From assembly GCA_019359035.1 (NCBI GenBank), contig JAHHIC010000040.1, positions 1-64,000 on the forward strand: DNA of 64,000 nucleotides, written 5' to 3'. Within the stretch, counting starts at the first letter, position 1. Each line of letters starts with the position of its first letter. This DNA comes from Scytonematopsis contorta HA4267-MV1. GTDB lineage: Bacteria; Cyanobacteriota; Cyanobacteriia; Cyanobacteriales; Nostocaceae. The notes under the pieces are model-generated. The model was not told the origin of the DNA. It saw only the letters and a list, made by a program, of their open reading frames with translations, and made no database searches. The position numbers and the translations under genes are program-made. Of this stretch, positions 9,919 to 20,109 are shown piece by piece.

Positions 9919-9946
9919 GTAGAGACGTTACATGTAACGTCTCTAC
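9919..9946. repeat. Dispersed 28-bp palindrome
   Basis: This is a perfect copy of the palindrome found in the 1-420 array (arm GTAGAGACGTTACA). It lies 10 bases after the hydroquinone reductase stop and upstream of the convergent aroA stop, where it may act as a terminator. Confidence 0.9.
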
Positions 9947-9986
9947 ATTTTGGGGTTATGGTATTTGATGACTGTGTTATTTTTGA

Positions 9987-11336
9987 CTAACTACAGATTT
10001 TTTGCAATGTGGCTATAAAGTTTGGGTAGGATATGCTTGCTGCTTCTGCTCGTCGGATGATTGTTTTATCCTTAGCATTTAGCGCTGCTACTGCCAAACT
10101 CATGGCTATTCTATGGTCTGTAAAACTGTCTAGCTCTGTGCCTGTTAGCGGTGTTCCTCCGATTATTTCCATCCCGTCGTGTAATTCTGTGATTTGTGCC
10201 CCCATTTTATTTAATTGCTGTGCCATCACAGTAATGCGATCGCTTTCTTTGACACGGAGTTCTTCTGCGTCTTTGATAACAGTCGTACCTTCGGCAAATA
10301 CGGCTGCGACTGCCAAAATAGGTATTTCGTCAATAAGTCGGGGAATTATATCCCCAGAAATTTCGCAGCTTTTGAGACGACTGGAACGAACACGCAAATC
10401 AGCTACTGGTTCCCCAGCTACCTCGCGCTTATTTTCTTGTTGAATATCGGCTCCCATCATGGCTAAGGCTTCTAAAATTCCTGTGCGAGTTGGGTTTACA
10501 CCGATATTTTCTATAACTAGTTCCGAACCAGGTACAATGGCTGCAGCTACCATCCAAAAAGCAGCAGAACTAATATCTCCAGGTACAACTACTGATTGTC
10601 CATGTAATTTAGATGGTCCAATAATAGTAACACTATGAGTTTCTGGGTCTACCTCCAATTCTGCTCCAAAAGCCTTCAACATTCGCTCGCTGTGGTCACG
10701 GGACAGAGCTGGTTCGGTGACTGTTGTTTTACCTTCGGTCATTAAACCCGCAAGAAGAATACAAGATTTGACTTGGGCGGAAGCTATGGGAGAATTGTAA
10801 TGTATTGGTTTAAGTTTTGTTCCATGAACTGCAAGGGGTGCTAACGAGTTACCTTTACGTCCCCAAATTTCAGCTCCCATTTGTTGTAAAGGTTTTACAA
10901 CACGGGACATAGGACGGGAACGCAATGAATTATCACCCGTTACGGCAAAAAAGCGTTCTGGATGAGAAGCTAACAGCCCCAGCATTAAGCGTAAGGTAGT
11001 ACCAGAATTACCAGCATCTAAAACATTTGCTGGTTCTTGCAAGTTACCTAAACCAATACCTCTGACACGCACCAATTCTGTATTGAGTTCAGAAAATTCT
11101 GCTCCCATAGATTGGAAACAGCTAGCGGTGCTACGGGGGTCTTCCCCTAACAAAAGTCCTTCTATGTGGGTTTCACCTGTACTGATGGCTCCCAACATTA
11201 AAGCTCGGTGAGAGATAGATTTATCTCCTGGCACCCGGATGCGTCCTTTTAGCGATAACTGTATGGTTGGTGGCAGAATTGTTAAATTCTGAGAAAAGTT
11301 ATCTTTGTTTTCTATTGTGATAACAAAAGCCGACAT
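9987..11336 (-). CDS. aroA: 3-phosphoshikimate 1-carboxyvinyltransferase (EPSP synthase)
   Basis: EPSP synthase makes EPSP from shikimate 3-phosphate and PEP, upstream of chorismate. The 449-residue protein has [57 protein letters not shown] and [14 protein letters not shown] in order. The first 25 residues are poorly conserved, so a start nearer [13 protein letters not shown] is possible. The gene stands alone; it supplies chorismate for all aromatic products, including the bisindole cluster, but is not linked to it. Confidence 0.95.
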   Translation of the reverse strand: MSAFVITIENKDNFSQNLTILPPTIQLSLKGRIRVPGDKSISHRALMLGAISTGETHIEGLLLGEDPRSTASCFQSMGAEFSELNTELVRVRGIGLGNLQEPANVLDAGNSGTTLRLMLGLLASHPERFFAVTGDNSLRSRPMSRVVKPLQQMGAEIWGRKGNSLAPLAVHGTKLKPIHYNSPIASAQVKSCILLAGLMTEGKTTVTEPALSRDHSERMLKAFGAELEVDPETHSVTIIGPSKLHGQSVVVPGDISSAAFWMVAAAIVPGSELVIENIGVNPTRTGILEALAMMGADIQQENKREVAGEPVADLRVRSSRLKSCEISGDIIPRLIDEIPILAVAAVFAEGTTVIKDAEELRVKESDRITVMAQQLNKMGAQITELHDGMEIIGGTPLTGTELDSFTDHRIAMSLAVAALNAKDKTIIRRAEAASISYPNFIATLQKICS

Positions 11337-11755
11337 TAGGATAAACTGGCGTATGATTGCACCGGAAGTTTTTACTGAAGGATGAAGATTCTAGGACTTT
11401 CGCCTAAGAACTGCCCCCGAAGAGCATAGGATGAAATGTGAAATATGAATATGAAATATGAAGTAAGAAGTTTTATTTATGCTTCTGCCTCCTTTTGATG
11501 GCACAATGCGATGTTACGCATATAGTTTTGTTATTTAGTCTATAGTAAAAAATCTCCAGTCTCCAGTAAAAATACTTATTGACAATTGACAATTAACTAA
11601 TGACTAAATACAAAATTTGCCTGAACCTTAGAAACCTCATACTTAAATAAAATTACTTCCTCGCTAGTATCCTACCGCGCTTATTGACTTCCTAGTTATT
11701 CCGATTTTACGGAGTTTACTTTCTATCACACAAATCATTCCTCACACACCGGAAC
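11337..11755. other. Intergenic region, nothing recognised
   Basis: About 420 bases between the divergent aroA and a hypothetical gene. It contains short AT-rich direct repeats (TGAAATATGAA-type near 11430-11470) but no ORF, RNA or clear promoter that I can support. Confidence 0.5.
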
Positions 11756-12220
11756 ATGCTTACTCATCACCGTAAACCTGTATGTCTATCGCTGATTTCC
11801 ACTGACTTACCGTTGTCATCTATTGTGGAAACAGCTGGAACGTTGTATCAAAAAGATAATGAAAGATTTCATTTACTTTTGGCTGCTCCAACTCCAAAAA
11901 ATTACGAGGCCGCAATTACCCCCAGCAGTCCCAGGCTTTTATGGTTAGAAATTTCACCCTACCGAGTGACTATGACGATGCAAGGTAATGGGCAATTAAG
12001 TTATCGTCACTTTTGGGAACAGGGTGTTTATGGTATTACTCGTTACTGGTTACCAACGGAGTCATTACAACCTCAACAGCCTATCCGCTTACGCAATTTC
12101 ACTCGCAGTTTAACTTTGAGTGGACACCCTCTACCGGAAAATTTGCGGGTGGAATATGAGTTATGGTCGGGTAAGGTTCAACTCGGAAGTTACATTTTAA
12201 ATTTGGATATTCAGCATTAG
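11756..12220 (+). CDS. Conserved hypothetical protein
   Basis: A 154-residue protein I do not recognise. It has no signal peptide or membrane helix. The middle and C-terminus look beta-rich (LLWLEISPYRVTMTM, LRVEYELWSGKVQLGSYIL), with a regular alternating pattern that suggests a small beta-sandwich. Codon use matches its neighbours, and a terminator follows, which supports a real gene. Confidence 0.6.
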   Translation: MLTHHRKPVCLSLISTDLPLSSIVETAGTLYQKDNERFHLLLAAPTPKNYEAAITPSSPRLLWLEISPYRVTMTMQGNGQLSYRHFWEQGVYGITRYWLPTESLQPQQPIRLRNFTRSLTLSGHPLPENLRVEYELWSGKVQLGSYILNLDIQH

Positions 12221-12317
12221 TGGTTGATTGTTGACTGCTGACTGTTGACTGCTGACTGTTGATTGAATTTTTATCAAAACTCAAAATTCAAAACTTTTTA
12301 GTGTTTTGCTTCAATGG

Positions 12318-12349
12318 AAATAGAGACCGTAAAATTACGGTCTCTATTT
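12318..12349. terminator. Bidirectional terminator hairpin
   Basis: A perfect 15-bp inverted repeat (AAATAGAGACCGTAA, 12318-12332; complement 12335-12349) with a 2-base loop lies between the convergent hypothetical gene and hli. Its ATAGAGAC arm resembles the dispersed GTAGAGAC palindromes. Confidence 0.8.
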
Positions 12350-12382
12350 ATGTAACCTATTTAATTTAAATTACTATTTCTT

Positions 12383-12595
12383 TTACAGGTTTTGCAGGAA
12401 ACCAATTACTCCGTGTCCGGTTGCTAATTCTAATGCTATTAGGGAGACAAAGCCAATCATTGCTAAACGACCGTTGAACATTTCTGCGAAAGGTGTGAAT
12501 CCTGCACGGCTTCCTTGCTCGTCTACATATACCTTTGGCTCTACTGCAAAGTTGTTTAGCTTGCCTTCGTTGTCGATTATTGGACTTGTACGCAT
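12383..12595 (-). CDS. hli: High-light-inducible protein (one-helix chlorophyll-binding)
   Basis: Hli proteins are thylakoid one-helix proteins that bind chlorophyll and carotenoid and protect photosystem II assembly and chlorophyll synthesis. The 70-residue ORF has the chlorophyll a/b-binding motif FAEMFNGRLAMIGFVSLIA near residues 36-54, whose single helix runs to about residue 62 (ALELATGHGV). The Glu and Asn-Arg pair that ligate and lock the pigments are present. The N-terminal 30 residues are soluble and variable. Induction by high light is expected from the family, not seen here. Confidence 0.95.
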   Translation of the reverse strand: MRTSPIIDNEGKLNNFAVEPKVYVDEQGSRAGFTPFAEMFNGRLAMIGFVSLIALELATGHGVIGFLQNL

Positions 12596-12757
12596 TGTGT
12601 TTTTCCCCGTTTGTTTGCTTATGTTAAGAACTGTAACATTAATTATTAAGCTTTGTAAAGAGTCTTATAACAATTTTGCTTAACATTGGGTTTTGTTTTG
12701 CTTATAAGTCTATTGGGGTATGGGGTTGAGGTTTATATATTTGTCACTTCTCCAGAT

Positions 12758-12784
12758 GTAGAGACTAACATGTTTAGTCTCTAC
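12758..12784. repeat. Variant dispersed palindrome
   Basis: A 27-base palindrome with arm GTAGAGACTAA, a sequence variant of the 28-bp palindromes, in the hli-ilvB intergenic region. The rest of that 378-base gap shows nothing else that I can support. Confidence 0.8.
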
Positions 12785-12973
12785 GTTTTGGGGGTGGGGA
12801 AAATTGATAGAAAGTGCTGTTGGGTTGGATTTGGCTGTTTTTTTTCAGGTAGAATTAAGACCTATTCTTTTTTAATAGCGAAAATTTTGATAACTTTATC
12901 AAAGTTTTCATTTAAAATGAAATGTTAATTACAGATTTTCGGAATTAATTTAGCTATAAGGTGAGGTCTGGCT

Positions 12974-14917
12974 GTGGGTCCACGTGCGCGTAGCGTGTCT
13001 GAAGGGCATAGCATCTCTACAGGAGATTCCCATCCCCAAGTTAGTGAGGTGAAAATACAAAGTTTCACTGCGTCGGATGTTTCTAGTAAGCAAATCAAAA
13101 AGTCGCAGCGTGCGACTGGTGGTTTTGCTTTACTTGATAGTCTTCGTCGTCACGGGGTTGAGGTGATTTTTGGCTATCCCGGTGGTGCTATTCTGCCTAT
13201 TTATGATGATTTGTATAAAGTAGAGTCGGGTGAAGGTGGTCTTAAGCACATCCTGGTACGGCATGAGCAAGCTGCAGCCCATGCTGCTGATGGTTATGCT
13301 CGTGCTACTGGTAAGGTAGGTGTGTGTTTTGGTACTTCTGGACCTGGTGCAACAAATTTGGTCACGGGTATTGCTACTGCCTATATGGACTCTATCCCGT
13401 TGATTGTTGTTACCGGACAAGTTGCTAGACCTGCTATTGGTACGGATGCTTTCCAAGAAACTGATATATATGGTATTACCCTGCCTATTGTTAAGCACTC
13501 CTATGTGGTGCGCGATACTCAGGATATGGCGCGGATTGTTGCGGAAGCGGTTCACATTGCTACTACTGGCCGTCCGGGGCCTGTGTTGATTGATGTACCC
13601 AAGGATGTGGCTTTGGAAGAGTTTGATTATTTGCCTGTAGAACCGGGTGATGTAAAACTTCCTGGGTATCGTCCTACGGTAAGGGGTAATTCTCGCCAAA
13701 TTAGTGCTGCCCTACAGTTAATTCGTAAAAGTCGCCGTCCTTTACTGTATGTTGGTGGTGGTGCGATTGCTTCTGGCGCTCATAAGCAAATTCAGGAGTT
13801 AGCTGAGTTGTTCTGTATGCCCGTCACTACTACTTTGATGGGTATTGGTGCTTTTGATGAACATCATCCTCTGGCTCTGGGGATGTTGGGGATGCATGGT
13901 ACTGCTTATGCTAACTTTGCTGTTAGTGATTGCGATTTGTTGATTTGTGTGGGTGCTAGGTTTGATGACCGGGTTACAGGTAAGCTAGATGAATTTGCTT
14001 CCCGTGCTCAGGTTATTCATATCGATATTGACCCTGCGGAAGTTGGCAAAAATAGGGTTCCTGAGGTGCCTATTGTTGGTGACGTGAAAAATGTCTTGCA
14101 AGATATTTTATTGCGATGTCACAGAATGGGTGTTAAGAGTACGCCAAACCAAACTCAGGAATGGCTGAATTTAATTAATCGCTGGAAGGAAGAGTATCCT
14201 CTGGAGGTGCCGATACATCCTGATAGTATTTCTCCTCAAGAGGCGATTTCTGAAGTTGGACGTCAGGCTCCTAATGCTTTTTATACTACTGATGTTGGTC
14301 AACATCAAATGTGGGCAGCGCAATTCCTGAAAAATGGCCCCCGTCGCTGGATTTCTAGTGCTGGTTTGGGGACGATGGGTTTTGGTGTTCCTGCTGCGAT
14401 GGGAGCAAAAGTGGCTTTCCCTGATGAGGAAGTTATTTGTATCAGTGGGGATGCTAGCTTTCAGATGTGCTTGCAGGAGTTGGGCACGCTTTCACAGTAT
14501 GGGATAAATGTCAAGACTGTGATTGTAAATAATGGCTGGCAAGGGATGGTTCGTCAATGGCAGCAAGCTTTTTATGGCGAGCGCTATTCTTCTTCTAATA
14601 TGGAAGTGGGGATGCCTGATATTGAACTTTTGTGCCAAGCTTATGGTATTAAGGGTATGGTGGTTAAGAGCCGCGATGAGTTTAAGAGTGCGGTAGCTGA
14701 AATGTTGGCGCATAATGGCCCAGTTATTCTTAATGTCCATGTGACTAAAGACGAGAACTGTTACCCAATGGTTGCTCCTGGTAAGAGTAATGCTCAAATG
14801 GTTGGTTTGCCAAAACAGTCACCTAAGACGAATGCTGGACCGAAGGTTTGCAGCAACTGTGGTACAAATAATTTGCCGAATCACAATTTTTGTTCTGAAT
14901 GTGGAACTAAGTTGTAG
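12974..14917 (+). CDS. ilvB: Acetolactate synthase large subunit with C-terminal zinc ribbon
   Basis: AHAS makes acetolactate or acetohydroxybutyrate in branched-chain amino acid synthesis, using ThDP. The 647-residue protein has the catalytic Glu in [30 protein letters not shown], the FAD-type central domain and the ThDP motif [15 protein letters not shown] with VIVNN. Two oddities stand out. The last 30 residues carry CSNC and CSEC ten residues apart, a zinc-ribbon tail. The first 35 residues after the GTG start are encoded by a dispersed repeat (GCGTAGCGTGTCTGAAGGGC). The GTG is favoured by AAGGTGAGG before it. It is canonical AHAS and unlikely to be a scytonemin ScyA, whose neighbours are absent. 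Confidence 0.92.
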   Translation: MGPRARSVSEGHSISTGDSHPQVSEVKIQSFTASDVSSKQIKKSQRATGGFALLDSLRRHGVEVIFGYPGGAILPIYDDLYKVESGEGGLKHILVRHEQAAAHAADGYARATGKVGVCFGTSGPGATNLVTGIATAYMDSIPLIVVTGQVARPAIGTDAFQETDIYGITLPIVKHSYVVRDTQDMARIVAEAVHIATTGRPGPVLIDVPKDVALEEFDYLPVEPGDVKLPGYRPTVRGNSRQISAALQLIRKSRRPLLYVGGGAIASGAHKQIQELAELFCMPVTTTLMGIGAFDEHHPLALGMLGMHGTAYANFAVSDCDLLICVGARFDDRVTGKLDEFASRAQVIHIDIDPAEVGKNRVPEVPIVGDVKNVLQDILLRCHRMGVKSTPNQTQEWLNLINRWKEEYPLEVPIHPDSISPQEAISEVGRQAPNAFYTTDVGQHQMWAAQFLKNGPRRWISSAGLGTMGFGVPAAMGAKVAFPDEEVICISGDASFQMCLQELGTLSQYGINVKTVIVNNGWQGMVRQWQQAFYGERYSSSNMEVGMPDIELLCQAYGIKGMVVKSRDEFKSAVAEMLAHNGPVILNVHVTKDENCYPMVAPGKSNAQMVGLPKQSPKTNAGPKVCSNCGTNNLPNHNFCSECGTKL

Positions 14918-14960
14918 GTTTTGTTGATTGAAGGTTTTAATTTTTATCACCGATTTGACG

Positions 14961-14994
14961 CGCAGAGAATATTATTTTCTCTGCGTTTTTTTTT
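14961..14994 (+). terminator. Rho-independent terminator after ilvB
   Basis: Inverted repeat CGCAGAGAA (14961-14969) / TTCTCTGCG (14977-14985) followed by nine T, about 45 bases after the ilvB stop. Confidence 0.9.
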
Positions 14995-15339
14995 GCAAAA
15001 TAAAATAAAAAGTGCTTCGGCTTCTTCAAAATTACCTTTTATGCTTAAATTTTAAATGTAGCAACTATATTTCATTCGTTTATGCGTAAATATATCAATA
15101 AAGACATAAATTACGAACCGCTAAGAAGCCAAGCAAGTCAAGAGTATAAGAGTATAAATTTATGCCAGTGTCAGGCTATTTCCCAAGAAGAAAAAATAGG
15201 TATTCATGCTAGTGCCCTTTGACTTATACACGGATAGAAATTATTTAGGAGTGTTATATTCTAAAAATATTAATTCAAATTTGTGTATTTTCAAATGTAT
15301 TGTAATAAGTTATCAACATATAAATATATTTAGTGAACA
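14995..15339. other. Intergenic region, nothing recognised
   Basis: About 345 AT-rich bases between the ilvB terminator and the toxin-like ORF. I see no ORF, RNA or clear promoter. Confidence 0.5.
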
Positions 15340-15744
15340 TTGACTAATCACTCTAATTTCGATATAGAGAAAATAGCCTTAATTGCCAAACTAACGCAAA
15401 CTGGTGTAAAACATACGCCAGAAAAAATAGTTAGGATTGCGAAACTTGCTGATAGTAAAATAGTTTTTTTAGAAGAAGGAAAAGCAGGTAGAAGAGGCAG
15501 TGGACTAGCGCATATCTTACAGCAACATAGAGAGGATTTTCAAAGACGTGGAATTTTGGAACATGAAATACCAGATGCTGTAATGACAGCTGTGATATCA
15601 GGGAGATTTCTGGGTTATCAAGGCACAGTAGAACCGCGTAGGGAAATATATGAAGTTATTTTCAACGGACAAACGCAATATATAGCTGTAAGTGTAGGTG
15701 ATAATGGGTATATAGTGGGAGCTAATCCTGCTTCGTTACCTTGA
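15340..15744 (+). CDS. Orphan toxin-like nuclease domain (BECR fold suspected)
   Basis: The 134-residue ORF resembles C-terminal RNase domains of polymorphic toxins. Its second half has GSGLAHILQQHREDF, IPDAVMTAVISGRFLGYQG, a conserved Arg in VEPRREIYEV and IAVSVGDNGYIVGANPAS, a His..Arg..beta-strand layout like barnase/EndoU/colicin/RelE (BECR) nucleases. The only possible start is TTG, six bases after an in-frame TGA, and no ribosome-binding site is evident. It may therefore be a displaced toxin tip rather than an independent gene. The next ORF, 14 bases on, is the natural immunity candidate. The fold assignment is from pattern only. Confidence 0.55.
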   Translation: MTNHSNFDIEKIALIAKLTQTGVKHTPEKIVRIAKLADSKIVFLEEGKAGRRGSGLAHILQQHREDFQRRGILEHEIPDAVMTAVISGRFLGYQGTVEPRREIYEVIFNGQTQYIAVSVGDNGYIVGANPASLP

Positions 15745-15758
15745 GCTAATTTAAATGT

Positions 15759-16106
15759 ATGGCAATCAAAATTAAACTAATGCTCGATTACGGATGTGAA
15801 CCTTTATGGTGGGCAGATGGTGATAAGGTCGGGAACATTGACCCAAAAAAACTTCCTTTAAGCCAAGCTACAATTATTCGTCTGCACAAATTGGCAACAA
15901 CTTATAATGCCACTTTAAACTGGGCAGACCCTGGTAATTCTCCAGGTTTTCCGACTTTGGAGAGTGAAGCTGCTTTTGAAGAAGAAGAAATTAGCTTATG
16001 GAAACAACTGCAACAGGAGCTTGCACCTAATTATGAAGTTGTTTACTTTTGCGAGCGTTTAGGCAAAGTTATAAGTCATTTGAGTGAATTGGAAGTTTTG
16101 CGTTAA
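15759..16106 (+). CDS. Hypothetical protein, candidate immunity partner
   Basis: A 115-residue, acidic, soluble protein with no recognised family. It is rich in Trp and Glu (CEPLWWADGDKVGNID, LNWADPGNSPGFP, AAFEEEEISLWKQLQQEL). It starts 14 bases after the toxin-like ORF in the same direction. The pairing and acidity fit an immunity protein, but that function is inferred from position only. A general cyanobacterial hypothetical protein is the alternative. Confidence 0.55.
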   Translation: MAIKIKLMLDYGCEPLWWADGDKVGNIDPKKLPLSQATIIRLHKLATTYNATLNWADPGNSPGFPTLESEAAFEEEEISLWKQLQQELAPNYEVVYFCERLGKVISHLSELEVLR

Positions 16107-16157
16107 TCAGTTTTTGCTTTCTCAAATAGCCTCGTGTAGTTGACTGTGTTACATTTA

Positions 16158-16325
16158 TTAATCATCAAATCTTTGTGTATAGCTTTCAAATAATTCATCA
16201 ATTTTTTGTGAATCGTAAACGATGGTTCCTCGTTCATCTCGAAAAGTGCGGTCGCTCGCTCCTTTAAAGGAAAGCCAGTTAAAACTGGTGGTGACAGCGA
16301 ATTTGTTATCTGAGAAAGTGTTTAT
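16158..16325 (-). pseudogene. C-terminal remnant of a phospholipase-D-like protein
   Basis: The minus-strand reading gives FAVTTSFNWLSFKGA, then RTFRDERGTIVYDSQKIDELF before a stop. This resembles the end of PLD-like nuclease/helicase-associated domains (SfNWLSF-G...rtfRdE). Upstream residues lose similarity within about 10 codons and no HxK motif is present. I read it as a decayed fragment, not a gene, although an 82-codon ORF remains open to 16406. Confidence 0.55.
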
Positions 16326-16554
16326 AAAATAATTATTAAGCCTTTTAGAGCAAGAATGTAAATACAGCAATTTGCAGGTAAATAATATGCATAAGTTTAA
16401 TATCAAACTCTTGTGGGGTGGGCATCCTTGCCCGCCTGCTTATATTTTACTAACTTGAGATTTGCTGTATGTGTTCCAAAGTTTACCTGTGAAATCATAT
16501 GTTGGTGAAGTTGTTAATACCTCATCAACATATTTATAATTTACCAAAAAATAT

Positions 16555-17376
16555 TTAGTTAATAGGTACTAACGGAGCCGTAGCAATCTCTTTCAGACTA
16601 ACCGAAGCCAGAAGTTCTTGCCATTGTTTGATAATAATTGGATTGTTGGGTTGCTCGATATGTAATGTAAAAAGTGTTGCTACACAGTCATACCAAACCC
16701 CATGTTTACCGAAAGCAGCTACCCGCTTCAATGCATCTTGCTGTTGCATTGCTGTCGCAACTTCAGTATTAGGCTGAATGCGTTGAATCCAACCATCAAC
16801 ATAAGGTGTACTGGGGCTAAGTTTTCCATCAGTTTTCAGTGCCAAGAACCACTGATAATTTTTACCAACAGTTAAAGGGGGTGCTGAACTAGGTAATTTG
16901 ATGGCAATCACACCCGATTTTTCAGCTACTGGAATGGTCATACTGTAGTGCATTTTGCCAGCTTCATCCTTGATGCTGAACACAGATTCTTTCGCGTTAG
17001 AAGCTGGAATATGCACCATAATGGTGGGACGTTCGGACACCGTTGTACCGTAGTAGCTTTGAGGTAAGACCGCTATGAGTGTAGCTGCATCTGCTGCGGT
17101 AGGTAAATTGCTTCTAGAAGCTCCTCCCGTTGTTCGTATAGGTGTAGTATTCTGCGTTGCTGGAGTAAATATATTACTACGGGAAGTTCCTCTACTTGGC
17201 TGGCTAGGGGTATTATTCCCTTGCGCTGGAGTTATTAATCTACCACGAGAAGCCCCCCCAGTTGTTTGACGAGGAGCGGCACTTTGAGGTGGTTTAAATG
17301 TGACAGCGTAGGCACTGACACTACTAGTAACTAAAGCAATGACGCCTAATGCATTTACTAAATATCGACGTTTCAT
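16555..17376 (-). CDS. DUF928 family secreted protein
   Basis: A 273-residue protein with a signal peptide (MKRRYLVNALGVIALVTSSVSAYA). A low-complexity linker follows with three repeats of the type TTGGASR-NL/RGTSRSN (about 35-95), then a compact domain with YGTTVSERPTIMVHIP, KNYQWFLAL, YVDGWIQR and a C-terminal WYDCVATLF segment. That layout is typical of cyanobacterial DUF928. The function is unknown. It is the last gene of a co-directional trio with the CHAT and haemagglutinin-like genes, a grouping repeatedly seen in cyanobacteria, so it probably acts in the cell envelope with them. Confidence 0.85.
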   Translation of the reverse strand: MKRRYLVNALGVIALVTSSVSAYAVTFKPPQSAAPRQTTGGASRGRLITPAQGNNTPSQPSRGTSRSNIFTPATQNTTPIRTTGGASRSNLPTAADAATLIAVLPQSYYGTTVSERPTIMVHIPASNAKESVFSIKDEAGKMHYSMTIPVAEKSGVIAIKLPSSAPPLTVGKNYQWFLALKTDGKLSPSTPYVDGWIQRIQPNTEVATAMQQQDALKRVAAFGKHGVWYDCVATLFTLHIEQPNNPIIIKQWQELLASVSLKEIATAPLVPIN

Positions 17377-17553
17377 GATTTTTCAGATGTTTCTAGTTGG
17401 TTGTGACATAAAATACTGGAAATAGAATTGACGAAAAAGTTTTTGTTTACTCTATGTCTGTTCTAAATAGAGGATATACCAGCTGTTATAAACAACCAAA
17501 GAGAGAAAGTACATAGAAAAATATTTACATAATCAAGAAGTTATATTACGTAA

Positions 17554-20103
17554 TTAAATCCAGTTTCCAACTAAGACAAAGGCAGACCAAAAGAAAGGGT
17601 CACGAAAATCAGATTGGTGAATCAGGTTGATTTGGGCTTGTCGCAGTGCTTCGGCTTTGGTAATTCTGGGTTGTTGTAGTCGTTCATAAAAGCTAGTCAT
17701 AAGCATTTTTGCGGCTTTATCTTTGACAGGCCAGAGGGTGGCTACAGTGGAACGAGCACCCGATTTGACTGCTAAACCTGCCAGTCCCAGAACAGCGCGG
17801 TCATCACCTGTGGCAGTATCGCAGGCACTTAGTACGAGTAATTCAATTGCTTTTGATGAATCTTCACTACGATTTTTGAGAAGTTCTGATAATTCTTTCA
17901 CATTAATTTGTCCGTCCCACGTAAGTAAGAAAGTATTTTCAAGACGGGAGCTAAACTGTCCGTGGGTTGCTAAATGGACAACATCAACACTGCTAGATTT
18001 GAGGCGATTTGCAAGGGCAGTAGTGGTAAATTTTTGGTTTAGCAACAGGTCGGAAGGCACTATTTGAGAAATTTGCTTCACTTCTAATTCTACCGCAGGT
18101 AAAGCCGCAAAACCAGCGCGGGATTCGCTAATACCAGCAACTACCGCGTTTATTTTATTTTGCTGGAGCGACTGAGCAGCAATCAGTTGCAATCCCGGTG
18201 AAAGGGCAACGGCATATTTCTCAATCAAATATTGCTTGCCGTCATATAGGGCTGTTATTGGTATATTCCGCAATTTACCATCCAAAACAAATACCAGTGT
18301 TTTGCTATCTTTCAATGCTCCATCCTGTTCTGCGGGACGAATCAGCCAATCATGAACTTGTTGAGTTAGTTGCTCTCTGCTCTTGGAATCGGAAACAGGG
18401 TTGAGGCTAGCTAATAGATTATCAAGAGTTTGTTCAATATCGGCTTTCGATTTTTGAGTCGCATAGTAACGTAGAGGTTGCCCTGTTTTGGAGAGAATTA
18501 CTGCTAAACGGTCAGGTAGGATAATAGGATAAATAACTGCTGCTGTTGGGTCAACCTGGTCAATTTGCCTAGCTTTATCTATACAAGCTTCGCGGAAAAA
18601 GTTATCGAGTTCGGCGATTTGCAGCGATTCAATCAATCCACGAGCTTGTAACAAGCTAGCTTGGGTAGGTTGCTGCTCGTCCAAAAGTAAACCTACTAAT
18701 TCTCGATAAACAGGCTCTACGCTTTCGCGGAAAGAAAATTGTATATCAGAGTTAATGGCTACTAAATCAGAACGTAGTGCTTGTAATGACTTCACCGCTT
18801 CAGTATAAGCCGCAATTGCTTCTGGTTTATTACCTTGTTGTTTATACAATTGTCCTATCTGCCATGCCGACTGAGCAATAATATTGTCAGCTTGGACTGT
18901 ACGAGCAATATCTAGAGCCTTTTCGGATAATTCCTTTGCTTCAGACAACTGCTGGGTGCGACGATAGAGTTGTCCCCACTGATATAAAGCGTAAGCTTCT
19001 GCGGAAGCATCCTGAATTTTTTGGGCTGATTTAACTGTAACTGCCATTAGTTGAGCCAAATCTTTGCTTGGTACAACTCTATCGGGGTTTTCTAAGCGAT
19101 TCAAGGTTGCTACAAAATTAATCGCTGCATAAAGGGAACTATGGCTAGGTGGTAATTCTTCTAATTGTTGTCGCAACTGAGGTGCGAGGGGAATAGCATG
19201 TTCTAGTTTATTGTAATCCACCAATAATTTAAAACGAGCTAAACCCGCTTGTAAAGCTTCGGCTGGGTTTGTAGCTGCTGTTTGTGCGTCTTCAAAGTAA
19301 TTTAATGCTGCTTCCGGGTCTTGTTGATGTGAGGCTATTTTTCCCAGACTTGAGAGAATGGAACTTAACTGAGTTTTTGCTGCAATTTTATTTGCTGTTG
19401 CTAAACTTTGTTCTAAAACTTGTTGGCTTTTGCTATCACCAATTGCATGAAGAGCCAAACCAAGCGAACGCAATCCACTGACTTTGACTTCCGAATCCGG
19501 CATTGTTGCTAACTTTTGCGTTAGCATTTCTAATTGTTTCTTTGAGCGACGATAAAATCCTAAACTTTGTAAAGCTTGTGCTTGGTTAATTTGGCTACCC
19601 AGACTACCTATTGTATCCCCAGCCTGCTCGTAATATTTTTGTGCTTGTTGCCAGCTTGTAAGAGCATTTTCCCCTCGACCTTTACGAAGTTCTAAATTTG
19701 CTTTTGTGTTAAGTATTTGTGCCCAAATAATCGCATCGGCAGAGTAGTTAGCCGTTTGTAAAATTTTTACACTTTGCTCGATAGATTTTTCCGCTGCTTC
19801 CCACTGATTAAGTTCCTGTTGTGCAAGTGAGAGATAACTTAAACTTAGGGCTTCATTCATACGTTCGCCTTTAGCTTGATACTGTTGTGCTGCTGTTTCC
19901 CAAGCCTTAACAGCTTCTGCAAAACGCCCTAAACTGTAAAGTTTTCGTCCCTCTGAGAGCATATTAATTGATTGGGCAAAAGAGAGGGCAGGGGTTGTTA
20001 CTGCTGGAGATGCTTTGACTGGTGTAATAGCGAATACGGTTAACATAGTTATAATACTTAAACTGATATAAAGCCAGCGACTTTTTTTAATTTGGAAAAC
20101 CAT
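17554..20103 (-). CDS. TPR-CHAT caspase-like protein
   Basis: An 849-residue protein with a signal/anchor segment (residues about 10-32), a long array of TPR-like helical repeats (about 45-500) and a C-terminal CHAT protease domain. The expected Cys-His dyad is present: His714 in HLATHGQFSS and Cys761 in VLSACDTATG, followed by GLAGLAVKSGARSTVATLW. CHAT enzymes are clan CD peptidases; some act in gasdermin or CRISPR-linked defence, but the TpsA-linked secreted type has no settled role. It starts 6 bases after the TpsA gene stop, so the two are surely co-transcribed. Confidence 0.93.
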   Translation of the reverse strand: MVFQIKKSRWLYISLSIITMLTVFAITPVKASPAVTTPALSFAQSINMLSEGRKLYSLGRFAEAVKAWETAAQQYQAKGERMNEALSLSYLSLAQQELNQWEAAEKSIEQSVKILQTANYSADAIIWAQILNTKANLELRKGRGENALTSWQQAQKYYEQAGDTIGSLGSQINQAQALQSLGFYRRSKKQLEMLTQKLATMPDSEVKVSGLRSLGLALHAIGDSKSQQVLEQSLATANKIAAKTQLSSILSSLGKIASHQQDPEAALNYFEDAQTAATNPAEALQAGLARFKLLVDYNKLEHAIPLAPQLRQQLEELPPSHSSLYAAINFVATLNRLENPDRVVPSKDLAQLMAVTVKSAQKIQDASAEAYALYQWGQLYRRTQQLSEAKELSEKALDIARTVQADNIIAQSAWQIGQLYKQQGNKPEAIAAYTEAVKSLQALRSDLVAINSDIQFSFRESVEPVYRELVGLLLDEQQPTQASLLQARGLIESLQIAELDNFFREACIDKARQIDQVDPTAAVIYPIILPDRLAVILSKTGQPLRYYATQKSKADIEQTLDNLLASLNPVSDSKSREQLTQQVHDWLIRPAEQDGALKDSKTLVFVLDGKLRNIPITALYDGKQYLIEKYAVALSPGLQLIAAQSLQQNKINAVVAGISESRAGFAALPAVELEVKQISQIVPSDLLLNQKFTTTALANRLKSSSVDVVHLATHGQFSSRLENTFLLTWDGQINVKELSELLKNRSEDSSKAIELLVLSACDTATGDDRAVLGLAGLAVKSGARSTVATLWPVKDKAAKMLMTSFYERLQQPRITKAEALRQAQINLIHQSDFRDPFFWSAFVLVGNWI

Positions 20104-20109
20104 AAATAA

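Noticed and set aside
12974-14917. ScyA (scytonemin acetolactate-synthase-like enzyme)
   Set aside because: The protein is a full canonical AHAS including the FAD-type domain, and no scyB, scyC or other scy genes are nearby.
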